Positions 15,723-20,701 of a stretch of DNA of 20,701 nt are shown here, one piece after another (positions within the stretch are counted from its first letter, which is position 1; each line of letters starts with the position of its first letter). The position numbers and the translations under genes were made by a program. Source of the DNA: Coriobacteriales bacterium. Its GTDB lineage: Bacteria; Actinomycetota; Coriobacteriia; Coriobacteriales; UBA8131. The stretch covers positions 1 to 20,701 of the forward strand of contig JAISPK010000019.1 of the NCBI GenBank assembly GCA_031274985.1. Reading direction: 5' to 3'. The notes below the pieces were generated by a model. The model did no database searches, was not told the origin of the DNA, and saw nothing but the letters and a program-made list of their open reading frames with translations.

Positions 15723-16897
15723 TGCCTGCAATCAATGCAGAGAGACTGCTGGCCACCTTTCTGGAGCTTGTACAAATCGACAGCCCCACAGGCAAGGAGG
15801 CTGCTGTTGCAGCTTATTGCAAACGAGCCTTGGAAGAGGCAGGCTGCAAGGTTCGCATTGATGATTCACAAGAGGTAACCGGCAGCAATACCGGCAACCT
15901 GATTGCAACGTTAGCTGCTTCCGAAGGCCCTTTTTGCGGGCCCTCGGAAGCACTTTTCTTTTCTGCCCACATGGATTCGGTCAATCCCTGCCTGGGCATT
16001 AAACCGCTCATTACCAACGGCGTCATCCACACGGACGGCACCACCGTACTGGGCGGCGACGACAAGGTAGGCATTGCAGCCATCCTCGAGTTGATCCGTT
16101 GTCTGGCAGAGGGGGCCAGTGCAGGAGAACCGCACCCGGAGATCAGAGTGCTGTTTACCGTGGCAGAAGAAACAGGCCTCCTGGGCGCCAAGGCGCTTAA
16201 CAAGGCAGAATTCCTCAACAGCCAGGGCGCCTTTTGCTATGTGTTGGATGCCGCCGGCTTGCCCGGCCTGGTGGTAAACGGCGCTCCTTATCAGTATTCG
16301 TACCGGGCAGAATACCGGGGATTGGCCTCCCACGCGGGTATCGCACCAGAGGCGGGGATATCGGCAATACGGGCAGCTGCTCAGGCAATTGCTGCTCTAC
16401 CGCAGGGCCGTATTGGCGAAGAGAGCACTACCAATGTGGGCCTGATCAGCGGCGGAACCGCAAACAACGTGGTGGCCGGTGAGTGCGTGGTGACCGGTGA
16501 GTTGCGCAGTCATTGTGCCGATCAGATCAAGATCCTGCGCTCAGAAATCACCGAGATACTCACTACAGCCGGTAAGGATGATGGCACCGGAGCCGGTCTT
16601 GCCGAGGTTTGCGTGCAATGGGAGCTCGACTACGAGGGCTTCTTTGCCCCGGACGACTCACCCGAGGTGCAACTTGCCCTCCGGGCTGCCGAGGAGCTCT
16701 CTCTGCCAGCCCTTACCGAAAAGAGCAACGGTGGCGCCGATACCAATGTGCTGGTTTCCTACGGATTAGCTGCGGTAAGTCTGGGCAGCGGCATGGAGCG
16801 TGTTCATTCTGCCGCAGAATGCCTGGCCGTATCCAGTCTTGAGAATCTGGCCCGCCTGGTCCTCCGCATTGTGAGAATAAGTCAGACGGAGGTCTAG
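15722..16897 (+). CDS. M20 family zinc metallopeptidase (PepT-like)
   Basis: A 391-residue cytoplasmic M20 peptidase, closest by motif to the tripeptidase T/PepT-like branch. The two-zinc site is intact: His83 and Asp85 in AHMDSV, Asp113 in LGGDDKVG, catalytic Glu149 and ligand Glu150 in VAEETGLLGAK, Asp176 in VLDAAG and His362 in ERVHSAAE. The dimerisation/lid domain starts near GLASHAGIAPEAG. The substrate is probably a small peptide, but the exact specificity is not readable. Its ATG overlaps the pyrG stop (TAATG). The response regulator begins immediately after its stop. It contains a long hairpin in its coding region at 15917-15951. Confidence 0.92.
   Translation: MPAINAERLLATFLELVQIDSPTGKEAAVAAYCKRALEEAGCKVRIDDSQEVTGSNTGNLIATLAASEGPFCGPSEALFFSAHMDSVNPCLGIKPLITNGVIHTDGTTVLGGDDKVGIAAILELIRCLAEGASAGEPHPEIRVLFTVAEETGLLGAKALNKAEFLNSQGAFCYVLDAAGLPGLVVNGAPYQYSYRAEYRGLASHAGIAPEAGISAIRAAAQAIAALPQGRIGEESTTNVGLISGGTANNVVAGECVVTGELRSHCADQIKILRSEITEILTTAGKDDGTGAGLAEVCVQWELDYEGFFAPDDSPEVQLALRAAEELSLPALTEKSNGGADTNVLVSYGLAAVSLGSGMERVHSAAECLAVSSLENLARLVLRIVRISQTEV
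15917..15951 (+). other. Terminator-like hairpin inside the M20 peptidase gene
   Basis: Left arm GCTTCCGAAGGCCC (15917-15930) pairs with GGGCCCTCGGAAGC (15938-15951), 13 of 14 bp, around loop TTTTTGC. A pyrimidine-rich ACTTTTCTTTTCTG follows. The stem encodes residues about 66-77, between conserved blocks. It could reduce transcription into the downstream regulators, or be a coincidence. Confidence 0.5.
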
Positions 16898-17629
16898 GTG
16901 CAAAACATCGAAAAGCCACCCCTCCTCATAGCGATTTGCGAAGACACAGAATCGGACCTCAAAAAACTCAAGGGATTTATTGAAGCTTCGGGCACTCTCT
17001 TTGAGCTGGACGTTTATGAGGACGGAGCAGACCTTATTGCCGAGTTCACAAAGGGCAGATACGACCTGGTGTTTCTGGATGTTTTTATGGAGCAGCTTTC
17101 CGGTGTCGAAACTGCCGAACAGATCCGCCAGGTGGACACCGAGGTGGTTATCGTCTTTGCAACCACCAGTGATGACTATACGCGGGAAGGTTATCGATTA
17201 AACGCTTACAAATACATGATTAAGCCGGTTTTGAGAAGCGACGTTGAGGAGTCCCTTGATTTGGCGCTGGTAAGGCGCGACCGCAATCTCGCGGCAAGCC
17301 TGGATATCATCAGCGACAACAAGCCTGTCTCCATACCCTTTAGCGAGATACTCTATGTGGAATCCCGTGACTCCCGCTCTCATGTAGTCACCGCAGACCA
17401 GCGCAATTATTCTACGGTTGCCACGCTCGACAACTTGCAGACGCTGCTCAGTCCGCCTCGTTTTTTGCGCACCCATCGCGCGTTTATCGTTAATCTTGAT
17501 CATGTGGACGATGTCGACGATGACTTCATCATGGATAATGGTGATGTTGCCTATATTCGCGTAAAAGACCGCAAACGGATAAAGAACAAGTTTGATGACT
17601 ATGTTTTCAGCAAGATACGCAGCGATTAA
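16898..17629 (+). CDS. LytTR family response regulator (AgrA/LytR type)
   Basis: A 243-residue DNA-binding response regulator. The REC domain (about 9-125) has Glu15/Asp16, phospho-acceptor Asp61 in LVFLDVFM and Lys109 in YMIKPV. The C-terminal LytTR domain (about 140-240) has ISDNKPVSIPFSEILYVES and the family block FLRTHRAFIVNLDHV. LytTR proteins bind direct repeats upstream of targets; none was identified here. The GTG start has GGAGG at 16888-16892, overlapping the end of the peptidase gene, and zero spacing from its stop. It overlaps the kinase gene by about 35 nt, so the pair is cognate. Confidence 0.94.
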   Translation: MQNIEKPPLLIAICEDTESDLKKLKGFIEASGTLFELDVYEDGADLIAEFTKGRYDLVFLDVFMEQLSGVETAEQIRQVDTEVVIVFATTSDDYTREGYRLNAYKYMIKPVLRSDVEESLDLALVRRDRNLAASLDIISDNKPVSIPFSEILYVESRDSRSHVVTADQRNYSTVATLDNLQTLLSPPRFLRTHRAFIVNLDHVDDVDDDFIMDNGDVAYIRVKDRKRIKNKFDDYVFSKIRSD

Positions 17630-19439
17630 ACAACCTCTCGTGGTTGTCTACTCGGTCGTCACTTTTTTGATGGTGGCCCTCGTTGTGGTGCTCTCGCTCT
17701 CGCCGACTTATAACGTGCTCTATTACTTCAATCCCTTCTACGCCATTGATGAGGTGGAGTATTCAGTCAACGACACTCCGCAGGGCTCAATAACGCTGCC
17801 GTACAACCTCACCGGTCTCTCGCCGGGAGATAAGGTCTCGGTGTTCTTTAAGAGCAGCGGCAATGAGCGCGACAACCTGCTTATGGATGTCAGGAACACC
17901 CAATGTGCACTGTACATAGACAAGGTGGCGTATTTCAGCGTAGACGACGAAGGCACCTACCCTGCGTTTCAAAAGGAACCGCCCCATTCCATCAACATCG
18001 TCGCCCTGCCCAACGTCTCTGCCGGAACCGAGCTGCGCCTGGATTACACCCTCTCGCCCATAGCCGATTCGCTCAAACTTGATCCCTACTATAGCGGCGA
18101 CCAGAATCTCATAACCAAACGCATTCTCATGGAAAACTATCTGGCTCTGATACTTTCGGTGATGACGCTTATTTTGGGGGTCTCCCTTGCGGTGATTGGA
18201 TTGATCCTGTACAGCCGCGCAGAATTTGCCATCGTCTTGTTCTGGCTGGGATTGTCCTGCCTGGCCTGTGGCACCTGGACGTTTTTTGCCAACGACGTCA
18301 CCCTGTTTTTCTTCAGCCAGTTCAGCGTGTTTTACACTATCTCGTTTATCGGCCTCTATATCCTTCCCGTGCCTCTGATGCGCTTTTGCATCTATTACGT
18401 GATGCCGTATCGTCCGCGGGTCTTTGATGTTGCCTTTGCGGTATTCTGCGCCTTCTTTGCGCTGGTGGTGATCTTGCACGTGAGCGGCATAGTCAGCTTT
18501 GGTCAGGTCGAGCCCTATTTCAGGGCCGGGGGCACCCTTGCGCTCATGGCCTACATCGCCCTCATACTCCGGGCCCGCAGCAAGGGAAAGGTTTCCATTT
18601 CGGTGCTCTACGTTTTGGGCATCACGATGTTTGCGGCGCTCAGTCTCTTTGACCTTGCGGGCATGTTCCTTGATATCAAGAGCTCAACCGGCACGTTTTT
18701 TATGGTGGGCCTGTTCTTTGCCACCGTGGTTGTTGCCATCTTGATGTGGGAATACCTGAGTGATGCCCTTGATGCCAAGGAGCGAAACGCGCGCCTTGAA
18801 GCGGACATCTCAGCAATAAACCGCTCGCTTGATCTGCAGCGCAAGCATTTTCAGGACTTTTCCCAAAGCGTTGAAGAAACGCGGCGGATGCGCCATGACC
18901 TCCGGCATCAATTGGTTGCCATAAAAGGATTCATTCAAGACGGCAAAGACAAAGAGGCCCTCGATTATATCGACGATCTCTCAAAGACCATCCCCAGTAT
19001 TTCTGAGATGCTGGTCTGCGACAATACCGTGGTTAATTCGCTTGCCGCGTTTTATCTCAATCAGGCCGAGGCCGAGAACATTCTGTGCGACGTGAGCATG
19101 GTGGTGCCGCATACGCTGGGGCGTATTCCCGACGCAGACCTCTCAATAATCGTAGGCAATCTCTTTGAGAACGCCCTTGAGGCCTGTAGGTATGTAGAGC
19201 CCGAGAAGCGCTTTATCAAGGTGCGCTGCAGCACAGAAGCCAAGCGTTTTACCCTCATCATCGACAACAGCTATGACGGGGAGCTTCAGGTAAGCGGCAC
19301 CGAGTTTTATTCAAGAAAACGCAAAGGCTATGGCGTGGGCATCGCATCGGTGCGTTCGGTGGTGAGCAAATATGAGGGCAGCATTAAATACGAGACGGAG
19401 CCCGGAGTGTTCAAGACCTCCCTCTATGTAAAGATATAG
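17595..19439 (+). CDS. Membrane GHKL sensor histidine kinase with extracellular sensor and 7TM region
   Basis: A 614-residue sensor kinase paired with the LytTR regulator. An N-terminal membrane anchor (about 15-36) is followed by a roughly 130-residue extracytoplasmic, beta-rich domain (about 45-178). Seven hydrophobic segments come next (about 183-388), an arrangement like 7TMR-DISM receptors. A coiled coil (about 392-428) leads to the H-box RRMRHDLRHQL, with phospho-acceptor probably His434. The ATPase part has the N-box GNLFENALEA and G-box GYGVGIASV, typical of AgrC-like GHKL kinases. The start is uncertain: TTG 17592, ATG 17595 and ATG 17601 are all possible and none has a good ribosome site; coupling to the regulator is likely. 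The signal is unknown; a peptide or sugar ligand is possible. Confidence 0.9.
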   Translation: MTMFSARYAAIKQPLVVVYSVVTFLMVALVVVLSLSPTYNVLYYFNPFYAIDEVEYSVNDTPQGSITLPYNLTGLSPGDKVSVFFKSSGNERDNLLMDVRNTQCALYIDKVAYFSVDDEGTYPAFQKEPPHSINIVALPNVSAGTELRLDYTLSPIADSLKLDPYYSGDQNLITKRILMENYLALILSVMTLILGVSLAVIGLILYSRAEFAIVLFWLGLSCLACGTWTFFANDVTLFFFSQFSVFYTISFIGLYILPVPLMRFCIYYVMPYRPRVFDVAFAVFCAFFALVVILHVSGIVSFGQVEPYFRAGGTLALMAYIALILRARSKGKVSISVLYVLGITMFAALSLFDLAGMFLDIKSSTGTFFMVGLFFATVVVAILMWEYLSDALDAKERNARLEADISAINRSLDLQRKHFQDFSQSVEETRRMRHDLRHQLVAIKGFIQDGKDKEALDYIDDLSKTIPSISEMLVCDNTVVNSLAAFYLNQAEAENILCDVSMVVPHTLGRIPDADLSIIVGNLFENALEACRYVEPEKRFIKVRCSTEAKRFTLIIDNSYDGELQVSGTEFYSRKRKGYGVGIASVRSVVSKYEGSIKYETEPGVFKTSLYVKI

Positions 19440-19481
19440 CATCAAGCAGCGCGCCCAAAGATAATCGGTGAGGAGATTCCC

Positions 19482-20348
19482 ATGCCTGATCTTAAGCTCA
19501 GATTTCATAAGGATATGCTGGTGGTAGCGCCACTCTTTACCGGGGAGTTGCTCGACCCGGAGAGAGGGCAGAGCGTGCCGTTGCCCAATTCTTCTCGCCT
19601 TGACCTGCAAAACCACAATGACGAGTGTCTTGAGTTTCTCAACATCCTGGACGAGGACCTGATCCGGGAGACGCATCGCAGCTTTTTGTTGGCCGGTGCC
19701 CAGTGTGCCGCTACCAACACCCTCAGAGCCAACCGCCCGGCTTTGCAGGCATACGGCCTTGAGGACGCGCTGACAGAGATCAACCAAAAGGGAGTGCGCC
19801 TTGCCCGTGAGGTTGGCTATGAGCATATACTGGCAACCGTTGAGATACTTGACCCTGAGATACTCCTGGAACAAATCAAGATCCTCCTGCCCGAGAACCC
19901 CGATGCGCTCTGGCTGGTTGGCAGCGCAGAGAACCCTCAGCTTTCTGCTGCCATTGCCTGTATCCGGGAGCTGACTGATCTGCCCATTATCGCTCCTCTT
20001 GGATCCTGCCTTAATCAAAACAACGAGAGAGGCGCAGATAAGCGCAATGAAGCGGACATCCTCTACCTTATGGGTGATTCTTTGGATAAGACCCTGCAGG
20101 AATTGCACCGGATGACCCGCCGTTTTGCCCAGCCGCTCATGGTCTGCCCGCACGCGGGCGTCCCCGGCGGTGCCACAAAGCAACAACGAAATAGGTCACT
20201 CTGTCTACTCACCGATAATTTAGTCAACTTTGCATTGGAATCCCGGGCACTTGGTGTACAATTCGTGGGCACCGAACCTGGCAGCCTGCCAGTTTTTACC
20301 GGTTCAGCCTCAGCAGTGCTTTATGGCTTGGATGTAAAAGCCTGTTAG
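19482..20348 (+). CDS. Homocysteine S-methyltransferase-like protein lacking the zinc cysteines
   Basis: A 288-residue protein resembling the homocysteine-binding (TIM barrel) domain of MetH/MmuM. Residues about 56-112 match well (LDEDLIRETHRSFLLAGAQ, TNTLRANR, YGLEDALTEINQKGVRLARE), as do VCPHAGVPGG (221-230) and LESRALGVQFVG (252-263). The zinc site that activates homocysteine is missing: the usual N-C-S after strand six aligns to Met197-Gly198-Asp199, and the usual GGCCG is Gly263-Thr-Glu-Pro-Gly267. The catalytic reaction is therefore unlikely; a binding or regulatory role, or another chemistry, is inferred. The frame is intact, which argues against simple decay. AGGAG (19471-19475) precedes the ATG. 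It lies 42 nt after the kinase and ends before a probable terminator. Confidence 0.75.
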   Translation: MPDLKLRFHKDMLVVAPLFTGELLDPERGQSVPLPNSSRLDLQNHNDECLEFLNILDEDLIRETHRSFLLAGAQCAATNTLRANRPALQAYGLEDALTEINQKGVRLAREVGYEHILATVEILDPEILLEQIKILLPENPDALWLVGSAENPQLSAAIACIRELTDLPIIAPLGSCLNQNNERGADKRNEADILYLMGDSLDKTLQELHRMTRRFAQPLMVCPHAGVPGGATKQQRNRSLCLLTDNLVNFALESRALGVQFVGTEPGSLPVFTGSASAVLYGLDVKAC

Positions 20349-20415
20349 TGGGCCTGAGGGTTTGTTTTCTCGAGTTATTATTGTTTTAAAGAGTTCTCTC
20401 TGTACTAGAAGTGAG

Positions 20416-20448
20416 AAGCGTTTGACTTGGTCGGTCGGTCGCTTTTTT
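20416..20448 (+). terminator. Probable rho-independent terminator
   Basis: AAGCG-T-TTGAC pairs with GTCGG-T-CGCTT (two G-U pairs, one T-T mismatch) around loop TTGGTCG. The run of six T that starts within the stem base at 20443 ends the structure. It would end the long operon that starts upstream of yacP, 67 nt after the methyltransferase-like gene. Confidence 0.55.
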
Positions 20449-20472
20449 CCCTTGAGCTGAAAGAAGTCGGAA

Positions 20473-20701
20473 TTGTTAGTTATAGCAGCGTTAATAATCG
20501 TTCCCATCGTTACCGCACTGGGTTTGCTGGTGCTCCGAAACGATACGGTCCGAACAGTCCTGGTTATCGCGTCAACGGTTCTCCTGGTGGCCCTGGCCCT
20601 GGTGCTTACCGCGTGGTATCTTGCGTCTCCCCAGGGTTTTGTGGTTCCCCATGCTGAAATCATCAACTATTTTACGCTTGGTGTCGGACTCGCCTGCGGC
20701 C
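20473..20701 (+). CDS. N-terminal fragment of a membrane protein, possibly an NADH dehydrogenase/hydrogenase (NuoL/HyfB-like) subunit
   Basis: The frame is open from a stop at 20458-20460 to the right edge. The only start codon before the hydrophobic region is TTG 20473, with a purine-rich stretch (GAAAGAAG) just upstream rather than a clear ribosome site. The 76 visible residues contain two hydrophobic segments (LVIAALIIVPIVTALGLLVL and VLVIASTVLLVALALVLTAW) separated by RNDTVR, then PHAEIINYFTLGVGLACG. This resembles the N-terminus of proton-pumping NADH dehydrogenase or group 4 hydrogenase membrane subunits, but too little is visible to be sure. It begins 25 bp after the terminator, so it probably starts a new transcription unit that continues outside the window. 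Confidence 0.55.
   Translation, partial: MLVIAALIIVPIVTALGLLVLRNDTVRTVLVIASTVLLVALALVLTAWYLASPQGFVVPHAEIINYFTLGVGLACG

Noticed and set aside
19311..20186. A 291-codon minus-strand frame over the kinase end and methyltransferase-like gene
   Set aside because: Antisense to two supported genes; no motif or ribosome site supports it.

Overview
The window reads as one contiguous piece of a moderately GC-rich, Gram-positive bacterial chromosome. A class Coriobacteriia (Actinomycetota) anaerobe is my best guess, but this is an inference. Supporting traits are two proteins with sortase-type C-termini, GatCAB (indirect Asn/Gln-tRNA charging), a SpoVS-MiaB-MiaA cluster, a LytTR/GHKL two-component pair, and a short reading frame at the right edge resembling the start of a multi-subunit NADH dehydrogenase/hydrogenase membrane protein. 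Nothing marks a phage, plasmid or integrated island. Most of the window is housekeeping.

Left part (1-7957): the 3' end of a glucose-6-phosphate isomerase (possibly the Pgi half of a transaldolase-Pgi fusion) converges on a minus-strand, beta-helix-like surface protein. Divergent from that, gatC-gatA-gatB overlap one another and run directly into a Pit phosphate transporter pair (DUF47/PhoU-like protein, then Pit), so tRNA amidation and phosphate uptake may be co-transcribed.

Middle (7958-13515): a 141-bp palindromic REP/MITE-like element precedes tRNA-Thr(UGU). A 91-residue protein with a signal peptide and an LPXTG-like tail starts 24 nt after the tRNA. Next are a REC-HD-GYP c-di-GMP phosphodiesterase and a stand-alone HPt protein (a partial phosphorelay with no kinase in view), then spoVS-miaB-miaA.

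Right part (13516-20701): a probable long operon holds a YacP/Rae1-type NYN nuclease, CTP synthase, an M20 peptidase, a LytTR response regulator, a 7TM GHKL histidine kinase, and a homocysteine S-methyltransferase homologue that has lost all the zinc cysteines. A probable terminator follows, then the start of a new membrane-protein gene.

Most unusual items: the zinc-less homocysteine-methyltransferase-like protein, the tiny sortase-tailed protein joined to a tRNA, the HD-GYP/HPt pair, the nested palindromic element, and extended -10 promoters (TGnTATRCT) at four separate transcription starts. No complete new defence or mobile system was recognised.
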